Shown: in pieces, positions 6,263 to 14,356 of the stretch | Numbering within the stretch: the stretch's first letter is position 1 | How the letters are laid out: every line of letters begins with the position of its first letter | Assembly: GCA_963643215.1 (NCBI GenBank) | Contig: CAVIJY010000026.1 | Span: 1 to 24,369 of the forward strand | Direction: 5' to 3' | DNA: 24,369 nucleotides | From: Darwinimomas sp963643215 | Lineage (GTDB): Bacteria > Bacillota > Clostridia > Lachnospirales > Lachnospiraceae | The notes under the pieces: generated by a model | Told to the model about the DNA's origin: nothing | Seen by the model: the letters and a program-made list of their open reading frames with translations, nothing else | Databases searched by the model: none | Program-made: the position numbers and the translations under genes

Positions 6263-8471
6263 CGCTCTCCTGGGCAGGCCGCATGGCATCCTCTACAAAC
6301 TGAGGGATATCCCCCTCTTTGAAGTTGTACTCGGTATTGGTATTGTTCTTGCGGGCTGCGGGGGATATGTCCACGCTGTAATTGCTCATCTGCGCGGTAT
6401 ATTGCTTCCATACAGTGCAGCTTCTGCGCTCGCAATGATCGAGTATCTGCTGTATCTGGTCTTTATCCGTAAAGTTTGCCGTCCATGAGGAGTAGTTATC
6501 ATCCGGATCTGTCTTGAATACCGTGATCGCATCTACGGCATCGGCTGTGAAGTCTTCTATGTAAAGGCCGTTCCTCTTGAGCAGCTCGATGGTATTGGTA
6601 AATGACGGATAAACCTCATAGTACTCGTCAAATATATGACCCTTGTTGTAGAACTCGATCTGACCGATGCTGCACTCGGAGGCTGCCAGCGAGAAATCAT
6701 ACTTTTCGAGATCCTTCTTATAGGCAGCGGCCAATGCCGCATACAGCGGTTTGCCAGGAACAGATTCCTCGGTGCCGTTGCGCAGAAAGCGTATCTTTGT
6801 ATCTGAGGCATTCATGCTTTCAGATGATTCGTCAAGATATATCGGAAACAGAGTCTGCTTATATTCATCGCTTCCGACGATCATATCCATATCCTCAGAA
6901 TCTATATCATAGGGAATGCATATATATCTGAGAACATTTCTTCCGCTCTTCAGATGATATCTTACTATCGCATTCCAGCCTGTTCCGTATCGCGAGAAAT
7001 CGCCGCGACGCTGCGTCTCCATGCCCACTTCAGCCACACGAAGCAGTGCGTCAAGCTCCGATCCGGTCAGCTTCATTTCCCGAAGTACATAATCAGAGCC
7101 ATATGTGTTGAAGGCGGTATCTCCGTCGGAGTCAAGACCGGGGTAGCTGAAGGCCTGCTCGGATCCGGAGAAGAAAGCAGCGTCGGATACCTGTGACGCA
7201 TCGGGCACATAGCGGTCATATCCTGTCAGATCAAGGCTAAAGACAAGGAATATGATCACAGCAGCGACGGCTGAGACGATATGCTGCCACAGCTGAGAAA
7301 AGCATCTGCGAAGATCCCTGTCGTAGACTGCCTGTACTACAGCTCCGGTCAGGATGGCTGTCGCAGCAGCAGAAATCACAGGAACCAGTGACAGCTGCCG
7401 GTCTGTCTCGCCGCCCGAGGAGAATATCTCCTGAACAAGGATGCCGCCTGTCAGAGCTGTGCAAACCGATACATAAATCAGAAAGATCACGCGGGCAGGC
7501 CTGTATATCACGGAGCCGCCTGCATACTCTGCCTGTCTTCTTCTATACAGGACGATGCCGCCTGCAAGCAGGATGACTCCCACGGCCAGACATGTCAGAT
7601 CGGAGGGGATCATATCGGACAGTATCTCACGGATGACATAGGCACTCGGGACATCATGATACCATCCGGTATGCTGCTCCAAGGTCCACTGCGGGAGGCC
7701 GATTGCATACAGCGGCGTCAGAGACGGCCATCTGTCAAAGCTCTGATGATACCAGGTCCGAAGGAAGGTGCTTGCATAGGAGCTGTACAGAATATCTGCC
7801 ATCGACTCGGAGCAGAGCATGATAAATGCCATAATCGACGCATATATGCCTCTTCCCGCCAGCATCACGGCGAAAATGGAGAAGCCGTAGGCAGAGAAAA
7901 ACAGCACAAGCAGGCGGAGCATGCCTATGAGAGCCTCCGTAAGTATCATTGAGGACATGGCGTCCATGGCATATGCCACAAGCAGAGCCAGCAAGGTGCA
8001 TGCGGCGAGCGGAAGAGCAAATATCAGTATCCCGCTGACAAACACATATACGAATCGCTGCTTTGCGCTGAAAGGCTGGCAGTTGTAAAAGTCGGTTTTT
8101 TCGGAGGAAAACAGCCATGAAAAACCCTGAACGGCAAGCATTGCTCCGAAGAAGACAGCCATAAATGTGAAGCTCTGACGAAGTCCAAGCCAGTGACTGA
8201 CAGTGGCAAGGCGATCATCGCGAGCCAGCTCGGGCGTGAGCTGAGCGATCCTGGAGTAGTGATCACTGCTCGAGATCAGTAATATGGTGGCCACCGGGTA
8301 GTACAGGATCATATAAAGGATGGTAGCGGCTGCAGGCCACATACGGTGTCTGAAAAGAAGCTTCTGAATGCTCAGAAAGCTGAGAGTGCCTGCGCCCGCG
8401 TTGGGCGCGGGATTGGTATATGCACATGAATCAGTTCTGTGCTCAGTCGAGGATAAATCGTTTGATATCAT
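6237..8471 (-). CDS. Large ABC-2 type permease with C-terminal soluble domain
   Basis: About 744 residues. The N-terminal half holds at least eight hydrophobic helices, among them ILYMILYYPVATILLI, FMAVFFGAMLAVQGF, GILIFALPLAACTLLALLV, VILLAGGIVLY, AAATAILTGAVVQAV and VSAVAAVIIFLVF. The C-terminal 320 or so residues are hydrophilic and probably extracytoplasmic; they may correspond to the DUF6449-type domain found on Clostridia exporters (recalled, unsure). I chose ATG 8471 over the upstream TTG 8477 because GGAGG at 8481-8485 lies nine bases from the ATG but only three from the TTG. It overlaps the ATPase gene by 29 bp, fitting one exporter complex. Substrate unknown; a cell-envelope stress or antibiotic-related role is inferred from the YtrA-like regulator. 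Confidence 0.82.
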   Translation of the reverse strand: MISNDLSSTEHRTDSCAYTNPAPNAGAGTLSFLSIQKLLFRHRMWPAAATILYMILYYPVATILLISSSDHYSRIAQLTPELARDDRLATVSHWLGLRQSFTFMAVFFGAMLAVQGFSWLFSSEKTDFYNCQPFSAKQRFVYVFVSGILIFALPLAACTLLALLVAYAMDAMSSMILTEALIGMLRLLVLFFSAYGFSIFAVMLAGRGIYASIMAFIMLCSESMADILYSSYASTFLRTWYHQSFDRWPSLTPLYAIGLPQWTLEQHTGWYHDVPSAYVIREILSDMIPSDLTCLAVGVILLAGGIVLYRRRQAEYAGGSVIYRPARVIFLIYVSVCTALTGGILVQEIFSSGGETDRQLSLVPVISAAATAILTGAVVQAVYDRDLRRCFSQLWQHIVSAVAAVIIFLVFSLDLTGYDRYVPDASQVSDAAFFSGSEQAFSYPGLDSDGDTAFNTYGSDYVLREMKLTGSELDALLRVAEVGMETQRRGDFSRYGTGWNAIVRYHLKSGRNVLRYICIPYDIDSEDMDMIVGSDEYKQTLFPIYLDESSESMNASDTKIRFLRNGTEESVPGKPLYAALAAAYKKDLEKYDFSLAASECSIGQIEFYNKGHIFDEYYEVYPSFTNTIELLKRNGLYIEDFTADAVDAITVFKTDPDDNYSSWTANFTDKDQIQQILDHCERRSCTVWKQYTAQMSNYSVDISPAARKNNTNTEYNFKEGDIPQFVEDAMRPAQESVMSRDYSL

Positions 8472-9348
8472 ATCCAACTACCTCCGTTTCACTGATAAAT
8501 ATCTCCTCCAGACTCAGGGGAAGCACCTCATAAAAGAGGGTATCGGCGCCGGCGAATATATGCTCGGCATCATCTCTTGTCGCGCGGATTGTGATGGTCT
8601 CAAGCTTTCCGCGTTTCTCGGCATTCATGACGGTGAGCTGCTGAAGAGTCCTGCTTCGCGCCTGCTCATCGGAGAAAACAACCTGAACCTTCTGGATATT
8701 GCTCTTCATATTGACCAGATCTTCGCTCAGCAGCACGCCGCCCTGATGCAGCAGACCGATATGATCACAGATATCCTCGATCTCGCGCAGGTTGTGCGAT
8801 GTGAGCACCAAGGTGAGACCGCGGTCTTCCATATCCTTGGCAAACAGGCTCTTGACAGCCTGACGCATGACCGGATCAAGGCCGTCAAATGTTTCGTCGC
8901 AAAGCATGTATCCGGTGCGGGCGGACAGGCCAAGCACCAGTGAAAGCTGCTTTTTCATGCCCTTTGAGTATTCCCTTATGCGTCTTTTCGGATCGAGAGC
9001 GAAGTCATTCATCAGACGGGCAAAGCGCTCACGGTCATATCTGGGATATATATTGGAGAAATACCTGTTCATCTCTTCACCGCTTGCATTGGCGAAGTAA
9101 TAGAAGTCATTGGGAATGAAGAAAAGCTCCTTTTTCACATCCGCATTGTCATAGACCGGCCTGCCGTCGTACAGCACCTGACCCGCGTCCTGTCTCATGA
9201 CACCTGCCAGCATGCGAAGCAGCGTGCTTTTTCCCGCACCGTTTGTTCCTACCAGTCCGAAGATCTCACGATCCTTCATGCTGATGGAGACATCATTTAC
9301 CGCCTTGACATCACCATATGATTTTACAAGGTGCAGAGTTTCTATCAT
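8443..9348 (-). CDS. ABC transporter ATP-binding protein (YtrB-like)
   Basis: 301 residues. Walker A is GTNGAGKST (34-42). The signature motif is the SKGMKKQLSL variant usual in ABC-2 exporters. Walker B reads MLCDETFDGLDP and the switch histidine lies in LTSHNL. A C-terminal extension of about 80 residues follows the nucleotide-binding domain, as in YtrB-type ATPases. Its ATG overlaps the repressor stop (ATGA), and its 3' end overlaps the permease start, so all three are translated from one message. It should power the adjacent permease. In Walker B the usual DEP is DET, a change seen in some exporter ATPases. Confidence 0.92.
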   Translation of the reverse strand: MIETLHLVKSYGDVKAVNDVSISMKDREIFGLVGTNGAGKSTLLRMLAGVMRQDAGQVLYDGRPVYDNADVKKELFFIPNDFYYFANASGEEMNRYFSNIYPRYDRERFARLMNDFALDPKRRIREYSKGMKKQLSLVLGLSARTGYMLCDETFDGLDPVMRQAVKSLFAKDMEDRGLTLVLTSHNLREIEDICDHIGLLHQGGVLLSEDLVNMKSNIQKVQVVFSDEQARSRTLQQLTVMNAEKRGKLETITIRATRDDAEHIFAGADTLFYEVLPLSLEEIFISETEVVGYDIKRFILD

Positions 9349-9719
9349 TGCTTGTCATCCTTTCCTTTCATCTGTTCGATCAGCTCAAGCATCTCATTCT
9401 TCTCGAATCCGAGCTCCTGTGCCTCTTTGATCAGCAGAGCCATATGTGATGCCAGCTCATGCTTTCTTTTTTCGAGCAGCTCGTCTACCCGGCAGACGAA
9501 GTTGCCGTTGCCGCGAACAGTATATATAAAGCCCTGCTGCTCAAGCTGGGCATATGCTTTCTGCACGGTGTTCGGGTTGGTTGACAGCTCTATGGCCAGA
9601 GACCGTACGGACGGCATCTGCTCGTCGGGCTCCATCACGCCGCGCAGGATGAGGGACTTGTACCATGAGCTGATCTGCTCGTAGATCGGTCTGGCATCAT
9701 GGTAGTCTATAATATCCAT
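9345..9719 (-). CDS. ytrA: GntR-family repressor, YtrA subfamily
   Basis: 124 residues. The winged helix-turn-helix contains RPIYEQISSWYKSLI near the start, MPSVRSLAIELSTNPNTVQKAYAQLEQQGFI as the recognition region and the wing YTVRGNGNFV. The tail is short (about 40 residues), with no ligand-binding domain, as in the YtrA subfamily. Start ATG 9719 is preferred because GGAGG (9726-9730) lies about six bases upstream; longer versions from 9809 would read through the operator. It is the first gene of a three-gene operon, coupled to the ATPase by ATGA. It very probably binds the inverted repeat at 9743-9771 and represses its own operon. Confidence 0.88.
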   Translation of the reverse strand: MDIIDYHDARPIYEQISSWYKSLILRGVMEPDEQMPSVRSLAIELSTNPNTVQKAYAQLEQQGFIYTVRGNGNFVCRVDELLEKRKHELASHMALLIKEAQELGFEKNEMLELIEQMKGKDDKQ

Positions 9720-9742
9720 GCACATCCTCCCTTCATATAGCC

Positions 9743-9771
9743 TAAGTGTATTATGACAACTAATACACTTA
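9743..9771 (-). promoter_or_regulatory. Operator for the GntR/ABC operon (YtrA-box geometry)
   Basis: TAAGTGTATTA (9743-9753) and TAATACACTTA (9761-9771) form a perfect 11-bp inverted repeat around TGACAAC. Within it AGTGTA (9745-9750) and TACACT (9764-9769) are exactly 13 bp apart, the arrangement I recall for the Bacillus subtilis YtrA operator. It lies 24 bp upstream of the repressor ATG and overlaps TTGTCA, a possible -35. Confidence 0.82.
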
Positions 9772-9833
9772 AGATACACCGCTGCCGTCTTTGCGGCAAG
9801 CGAATTCAAAAGGATTAAGGAAATGTTCAGAAA

Positions 9834-9857
9834 GGACGGTGCAGCCGCAGCCCGTCT
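9834..9857 (-). terminator. Weak terminator-like hairpin after the TtcA-like gene
   Basis: GACGG (9835-9839) pairs with CCGTC (9852-9856), with inner TGC/GCA. On the - strand the stem is followed only by CTTTC, a poor U-run. On the + strand TTTAATAATTTT follows. It sits directly beyond the stop codon of the rhodanese/TtcA-like gene. Confidence 0.35.
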
Positions 9858-11003
9858 TTAATAATTTTCAAGAAACATGTGCTTCTGACCGTCAGTCTTA
9901 TAGGCAATGATGGTTTTCAGATTGACATTTTCCACGCTTTTGAAGATATTGCCCTCAACATACGGATTGGTCTTCTTCATCTCGGCGATGAGGTGCTTGA
10001 CCGCCATGCGCTTGGATACATCACTTCCGTCCTCCCGGCAGGAAGAACAGGTATCGGTGAATTTGCATGCGCACTGAAGGAAATGCAGCCCGTGAAAGTC
10101 TCTCCATCTCATGATATCAGCCTCGCGAATCAGATACATGGGGCGGATCAGCTCCATACCTGCAAAATTTGTGCTGTGCAGTTTGGGCATCATGGTCTGA
10201 ACCTGCGCACCGTACAGCATGCCCATGAGTATGGTCTCGATGACATCGTCATAATGATGCCCCAGAGCTATCTTGTTGCAGCCGAGCTCTCTGGCTTTGC
10301 TGTAAAGATGGCCTCTGCGCATGCGGGCGCACAGATAGCACGGAGATTTTTCTACTTCATATACCGCATCGAAGATGTCGGACTCAAATACCGTGACAGG
10401 TATGCCGAGCATGGAGGCATTGTTCTCGATCAGACTTCTGTTGATATCGCTGTAGCCGGGATCCATCACCAGAAAGACGAGCTCAAAGGGGAATTTGTTG
10501 TGTCGCTTGAGCTCCTGAAAGAGCTTGGCCATGAGCATGGAGTCCTTGCCGCCGGATATGCATACTGCGATCCTGTCGCCTTCCTGGATGAGTTCATAGC
10601 GGTTTATCGCCTGAGTAAAAGGTGTGAAGAGCTTTTTGTGAAATGTCTTGCGGATGCTGAGCTCAGTTTCTTTCTGTTTTTCAGGATCGGCAAAGTTATA
10701 CGATGACATGAGCCATCCGCCGTAGCCGTCCCTGAGACTGACAGCGTCATATCCGAGATCACGGAGCTGTCCGGCAACAGTAAGGCTCGATGTGCCGTGC
10801 ATGCAGTACAGCACATAGCTTGCAGCGGCACTAAGCTCCCCTCGCTGAGCCTGCGCAAGTATGTCCGGGGTGCTTATCGCGCGCGGGATGCTTCCGTATG
10901 CGAAGGAGACGCTGTCGCGCACATCTGCCAGTATATAGTCAGACGATGCGAGATCCGCCAGCTCGGAGATAGTTATTTCGTCATGAAAGCGTTCCTGCAG
11001 CAT
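9858..11003 (-). CDS. Rhodanese-TtcA-like fusion (tRNA sulfuration-type ATP pyrophosphatase)
   Basis: About 381 residues. An N-terminal rhodanese domain (about 1-105) carries the putative persulfide Cys67 in YCMHGTSS and ends GYGGWL. The rest is an N-type ATP pyrophosphatase of the TtcA/TilS family: PP-loop SGGKDS (150-155), PCYLC with Cys222 and Cys225, GHHYDDVIETILM, and a Cys cluster CACKFTDTCSSC (311-322). Members activate a tRNA base with ATP and insert sulfur, using an iron-sulfur cluster. The fused rhodanese could hand over sulfur directly. Start ATG 11003 is preferred over 11027 because AGGAGG at 11009-11014 is five bases upstream; the longer start has no such site. Exact target (s2C32 or other) is inferred only. 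Confidence 0.85.
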   Translation of the reverse strand: MLQERFHDEITISELADLASSDYILADVRDSVSFAYGSIPRAISTPDILAQAQRGELSAAASYVLYCMHGTSSLTVAGQLRDLGYDAVSLRDGYGGWLMSSYNFADPEKQKETELSIRKTFHKKLFTPFTQAINRYELIQEGDRIAVCISGGKDSMLMAKLFQELKRHNKFPFELVFLVMDPGYSDINRSLIENNASMLGIPVTVFESDIFDAVYEVEKSPCYLCARMRRGHLYSKARELGCNKIALGHHYDDVIETILMGMLYGAQVQTMMPKLHSTNFAGMELIRPMYLIREADIMRWRDFHGLHFLQCACKFTDTCSSCREDGSDVSKRMAVKHLIAEMKKTNPYVEGNIFKSVENVNLKTIIAYKTDGQKHMFLENY

Positions 11004-11151
11004 AGATTCCTCCTCTTCGGGCAGCATGATCGCCGTAAAGCCCGCGCATACCAGTATATAGGGTTACGAACGAAGCGCAACAGGAAATACCTGAAATGAT
11101 GAGCGGAAAGGGTGGCGCAAGACCCGGGGTATGCCGCGCGGCAGGCATATG

Positions 11152-11160
11152 TGGTAGAAT
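11152..11160 (+). promoter_or_regulatory. Possible extended -10 promoter for the RsmJ-like gene
   Basis: TGGTAGAAT gives a TGn extended -10 about 115 bp upstream of the chosen start. No -35 was found. The resulting leader would contain a perfect hairpin CTGTGT-ATCG-ACACAG at 11236-11251. Confidence 0.3.
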
Positions 11161-11275
11161 ACAGGATCGGGACGGCAAGGCGATTGAAAGAATGATCTGC
11201 ATGATCACAGCCTTGGCGGGTCTTCAGAGCGGAGTCTGTGTATCGACACAGGATGAATGCAGTGTGGGGAAGCTG

Positions 11276-12070
11276 ATGATATATAAAGAGGGAAATGCGA
11301 AGATAGCAGTATATGCGGGCATGGATCAGTCTGAGTCGGTGCGCCGGGAGGCTGCAGAGCTGGCGAGGCATCTGAGCGTCAGACTGATAGAGGATGCACA
11401 GGATGCGGACCGGCAACGGGAGGAGGGCCTTCTGCTGACGGCAGCTGAGGACGGACTGAGCCTGTGTCACGAAAGGCTGACCATGAAGTCGGATCTCACC
11501 GCCATGCTGCCCCGACTCAGACAGGCGAATCTGGAGCGGGAGATGCTGGTTAAGGCAGCGAGGATCAAGGGTATGGAACACATAAGACTGGTGGATGCTA
11601 CCGCCGGGATGGGAGAGGACTCGCTGCTGCTTGCCGCTGCGGGATATGATGTGACGATGTACGAGTATGACGGCGTGATCGCTGCTCTGCTGCGGGATGC
11701 ATTGAAGAGAGGCGCGCAGGATCCGGGACTATCGGATGCCATAGGCAGGATGAGGCTCATAGAGGATGACAGTATATCGGCGATGCGTCGCATGGCGGAG
11801 TCGGATGAGAGTCAGCGCCCGGATGTGGTGCTGCTGGATCCTATGTTCCCGTCCAGAGAAAAGAGCGCTCTCATAAAAAAGAAGTTCCAGCTGCTGCAGC
11901 AGCTGGAACTTCCGTGTGACAATGAAAAGGATCTGCTTGGTGCGGCATATGCCGCGAGGCCGCGTAAAATAGTGATCAAGCGACCTTTGAAGGGACCGTA
12001 TCTGGCAGGCGTAAAGCCGCACTACTCGCTGTCCGGCAAGGCGATCCGCTATGACTGCATGATCCTGTGA
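11276..12070 (+). CDS. rsmJ: RsmJ-like class I SAM-dependent methyltransferase
   Basis: 264 residues from the chosen start. The SAM motif VDATAGMGEDSLLLAAAGY, then EYDGVIAALLRDAL, LLDPMFPSREKSALIKKK and VIKRPLKGPYLAG match the RsmJ (YhiQ) family motif by motif. RsmJ makes m2G1516 in 16S rRNA of E. coli (about 250 residues). An open frame extends to 11096, but that extension has no family-like features. ATG 11276 (MIYKEGNAKIAVYAG) gives the usual length and has GGGGA a few bases upstream. It is divergent from the TtcA-like gene and tail-to-tail with the next gene, only 10 bp between stops and no terminator. It contains a 32-bp palindrome. Confidence 0.82.
   Translation: MIYKEGNAKIAVYAGMDQSESVRREAAELARHLSVRLIEDAQDADRQREEGLLLTAAEDGLSLCHERLTMKSDLTAMLPRLRQANLEREMLVKAARIKGMEHIRLVDATAGMGEDSLLLAAAGYDVTMYEYDGVIAALLRDALKRGAQDPGLSDAIGRMRLIEDDSISAMRRMAESDESQRPDVVLLDPMFPSREKSALIKKKFQLLQQLELPCDNEKDLLGAAYAARPRKIVIKRPLKGPYLAGVKPHYSLSGKAIRYDCMIL
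11881..11912. repeat. Perfect 32-bp palindrome inside the rsmJ-like coding region
   Basis: The 16 bases 11881-11896 (GAAGTTCCAGCTGCTG) are the exact reverse complement of 11897-11912, with no spacer. The palindrome encodes the Leu/Gln-rich stretch FQLLQQLEL just after the catalytic DPMFP motif. It could extrude as a cruciform or fold in mRNA. Confidence 0.9.
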
Positions 12071-12080
12071 GCAGAGCGGC

Positions 12081-13568
12081 TTACAGATTGGTTTTCTCAA
12101 ACTCGGCCAGAGCCTTCTGCTTTTCTTTCAATGCTGACTCCTCTACGGACAGCTTGCTGTTTATGAAATCAAGATCCGACTGAAGGAGCTTTACCTCGAT
12201 AGAAAGCACCTTATCATCATATTTTCTGGTGTCGCGGCATATCTTGACAACCGTCACGATGAGACCTGCCAAAAGGGCAAGTGCCGCGTAGAGCGGCTGC
12301 TTGATGATGTAAACAAAAACTCCGATGATGGCAGCAACGGCGAGTATGAGGAGGCTCTTAGCCTGCATGTAAAAGCGTTCCTTGCGCTGCTGCGGGTGAT
12401 CCTTCCAGAAGCTTTTGCTGGCTGATGTCAGCTCGGATGTCTTGCCGCGTGACTGCTCCCTGAGCGCGGAAACTGTACCGGAGATATTTTGAATATTGAT
12501 CTTAAGGTCGTTGATCTTTGCAACCCGGGACGGCAGATTGTTGAATGTGTCGGCCAGCTCGGCGCGGAGCTTTGAGAATCTGGATGAGATCGACGCATCC
12601 GGGGTATATGTCTTATATACAGGCTTGGAGACTCCGTCCTTGTCGGTTTCCATACCGGCCAGATACGACATCTGCTTGTTCTTTATGAGATCACAGAAAT
12701 CAACGGCTGATGACAGCGCGCTTTCCTTGAGGGATTCTTTTTCGATGTATGCGGCAGCAGCATGCGCAAACGCCGCGATCTTAAGCCATCCGTCATATGC
12801 CTTCCTGCAGTTGTCAAGGCAAGACTGGGTTGTGTCCGAGGCCTGGCCTGCAGAGAACATGGAGATCAGCATGTTGGTGATATCCAGATCCTTGGCTGCC
12901 GAGATATCCACATAGGATTTGCCGCCGGTGATCGGGCACTCCTCCTGTGCGCGCGCGGCTGAAGCCATGGCATCGGCAAATGTGTCTGCGTCAAGGGTAT
13001 CGGGTGCCGCAAGATATACCGAGCAGATGGCATCGCGGTAGATTGCCTCATAGCTGTCCGGAAATGCCGCAAGAACCTTTGTGTACTGATCATGCGCCTG
13101 AGCAAAGTTGCGGTCTTCAAAGGAGCGGTTCGCCGAAACAAGAAGAGCCGATGTCTCAGCGCTGACGGAGGTGGTAGGAGCTGACGAAAAAGCGGGGGCA
13201 TCAAAGCTGTCTTTTACTGCCGGTGTGTCGATGGAGACAGCTGTCTCAGCCGTGCCGGTATCCGCTTCGCAGGTGCTCTCACCGGATCCGGCAGAATTTG
13301 TTTCGGCAGAGCATGCTGTAGCGGCTTCTGCCGATTCGCCCGAGTCAGCAGAAGCCTCAGTCGAATCGGACGCGCCGGTATCACTCATATCAGGTGCGGC
13401 AGAGCCGGAGAAAGCGGGTGCTTCAGGGTCGGCTGTATCCGATATCATGGCAGCAGGATCATTCAGCATGATCTTCGCGCCGCATTGCTCACAAAAGCCG
13501 AATTCCTTTTCATCATCAAGCATAACCTCCCCGTGGCATGCGGGGCATCTTCTGGAAACCTTAGTCAT
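12081..13568 (-). CDS. Zinc-ribbon membrane protein with helical/TPR-like middle, function unknown
   Basis: 495 residues. The N-terminus is a zinc ribbon with CPAC (Cys8, Cys11) and CEQC (Cys26, Cys29). A low-complexity Ser/Ala/Glu/Thr-rich linker follows (about 40-130), then a helical region (about 135-260) starting ALLVSANRSFEDRNFAQAHDQYTKVLAAFP, which looks TPR-like. A long coiled coil spans about 325-395. Two hydrophobic helices (about 405-445, LLILAVAAIIGVFVYII and YAALALLAGLIVTVV) precede a second coiled coil to the C-terminus. Similar zinc-ribbon plus TPR plus coiled-coil proteins are common, unassigned Clostridia proteins. It is transcribed alone from the - strand; the ATG follows GAGGTGA. 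I do not recognise a function. Confidence 0.78.
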   Translation of the reverse strand: MTKVSRRCPACHGEVMLDDEKEFGFCEQCGAKIMLNDPAAMISDTADPEAPAFSGSAAPDMSDTGASDSTEASADSGESAEAATACSAETNSAGSGESTCEADTGTAETAVSIDTPAVKDSFDAPAFSSAPTTSVSAETSALLVSANRSFEDRNFAQAHDQYTKVLAAFPDSYEAIYRDAICSVYLAAPDTLDADTFADAMASAARAQEECPITGGKSYVDISAAKDLDITNMLISMFSAGQASDTTQSCLDNCRKAYDGWLKIAAFAHAAAAYIEKESLKESALSSAVDFCDLIKNKQMSYLAGMETDKDGVSKPVYKTYTPDASISSRFSKLRAELADTFNNLPSRVAKINDLKINIQNISGTVSALREQSRGKTSELTSASKSFWKDHPQQRKERFYMQAKSLLILAVAAIIGVFVYIIKQPLYAALALLAGLIVTVVKICRDTRKYDDKVLSIEVKLLQSDLDFINSKLSVEESALKEKQKALAEFEKTNL

Positions 13569-13605
13569 ATGTCACCTCTGAGTTGGGATGTTTCGTAACA
13601 TACTC

Positions 13606-13614
13606 ATTCTATCA
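13606..13614 (-). promoter_or_regulatory. Extended -10 for the zinc-ribbon membrane protein gene
   Basis: On the - strand TGATAGAAT (13614-13606) is a TGn extended -10 about 38 bp upstream of the ATG. No clear -35 is seen. Confidence 0.4.
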
Positions 13615-13707
13615 CAAAAGATATGTGCCAGGAACCGATGTATTGATCCTCCGCATAACCAACCAACTGAGCAGGCAGCAGTGATTTGCCGCTGTCTGAG
13701 ACTTATA

Positions 13708-14118
13708 TCAGCGCATAATATCCAGCAGCTCCCTCGGCGTGATCGCAGGCATGCTGCTCCCGATGAAGTCCCGTACATTTCTCGTGATGATATAGTCCGC
13801 TCCGACTTTCTGTGCCCCGGCACATTGTAGAGCATCCTCATAATCTTCCCATCGCATAGCTGCTGCCCGCTCGATGACGGACTGATCAAGGCTTGCAAAA
13901 TCAAATATCAGTCTGAGCTTGCCGTACACTTCTTCGACCTGAGTTGGTGTGAGTTCCTTTCTCATCACATATACTATGTTGGCAAATGTAATCGTCGATA
14001 TATACCCATGCGCCAGCCTTGTTTCACACAGTTTCCATACCATAGCCGAGTCCGCAGCAAATCCATCTCTGTTCAGCAGGACGTCGAGTATGACATTTGT
14101 ATCAATCATCAAGACCAT
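13708..14118 (-). CDS. PIN-domain toxin of a type II toxin-antitoxin pair
   Basis: 136 residues with the PIN ribonuclease pattern: IDTNVILDVLL (Asp6) at the N-terminus, DYEDALQCAGA (Asp92, Glu94, Asp95) and DYIITRNVRDF (Asp117). Together these can form the acidic metal site. The ending AITPRELLDIM is common in stand-alone PIN toxins. Residues near the usual second acidic position read TFANIVYVMRK, lacking a Glu, as in several small PIN subgroups. It overlaps the upstream antitoxin gene by 17 bp, the classical antitoxin-first order. The family cleaves RNA, often tRNA or rRNA; the target here is unknown. ATG 14118 was kept although its ribosome site is weak, which fits translational coupling. 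Confidence 0.87.
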   Translation of the reverse strand: MVLMIDTNVILDVLLNRDGFAADSAMVWKLCETRLAHGYISTITFANIVYVMRKELTPTQVEEVYGKLRLIFDFASLDQSVIERAAAMRWEDYEDALQCAGAQKVGADYIITRNVRDFIGSSMPAITPRELLDIMR

Positions 14119-14344
14119 ACTTTTCTCTCAGCCTCGCCGTCTTTATATCATCCTCATCATAGCTGCCTCTGAGTATCCCTGTCAGAGAATCCGTCAGGTA
14201 GGAAGCAACCGCATCCTTGGGTACAAAGCGTCCGACCTCCCTGCCGTTCTTGGTTACTATGACCTCATTTCCCGATATGACCATGTTGAGATACTTTCCG
14301 AAATTATTCTTCATCTCTGTAGATGTCGCCATAGCCGCAATCAT
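14102..14344 (-). CDS. Phd/YefM-type antitoxin
   Basis: 80 residues. The N-terminal DNA-binding part reads MATSTEMKNNFGKYLNMV, then VIVTKNGREVGRFVP, the standard Phd/YefM pattern. The C-terminal part (about 45-80, DSLTGILRGSYDEDDIKTARLREKYG) should wrap around the toxin; the DEDDIKTARLREK tail is typical of Clostridia PIN-partner antitoxins. GGAGG (14352-14356) is seven bases before ATG 14344. It probably represses its own promoter, and two direct repeats flank the -10 region. Confidence 0.88.
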   Translation of the reverse strand: MIAAMATSTEMKNNFGKYLNMVISGNEVIVTKNGREVGRFVPKDAVASYLTDSLTGILRGSYDEDDIKTARLREKYGLDD

Positions 14345-14356
14345 ATGATTACCTCC

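Noticed and set aside
9720..9809. N-terminal extension of the GntR repressor
   Set aside because: It would cover the operator and promoter region, while a well-placed GGAGG supports the start at 9719.
11096..11275. N-terminal extension of the RsmJ-like protein
   Set aside because: The added 60 residues show no family-like features, and the shorter product matches the known family length.
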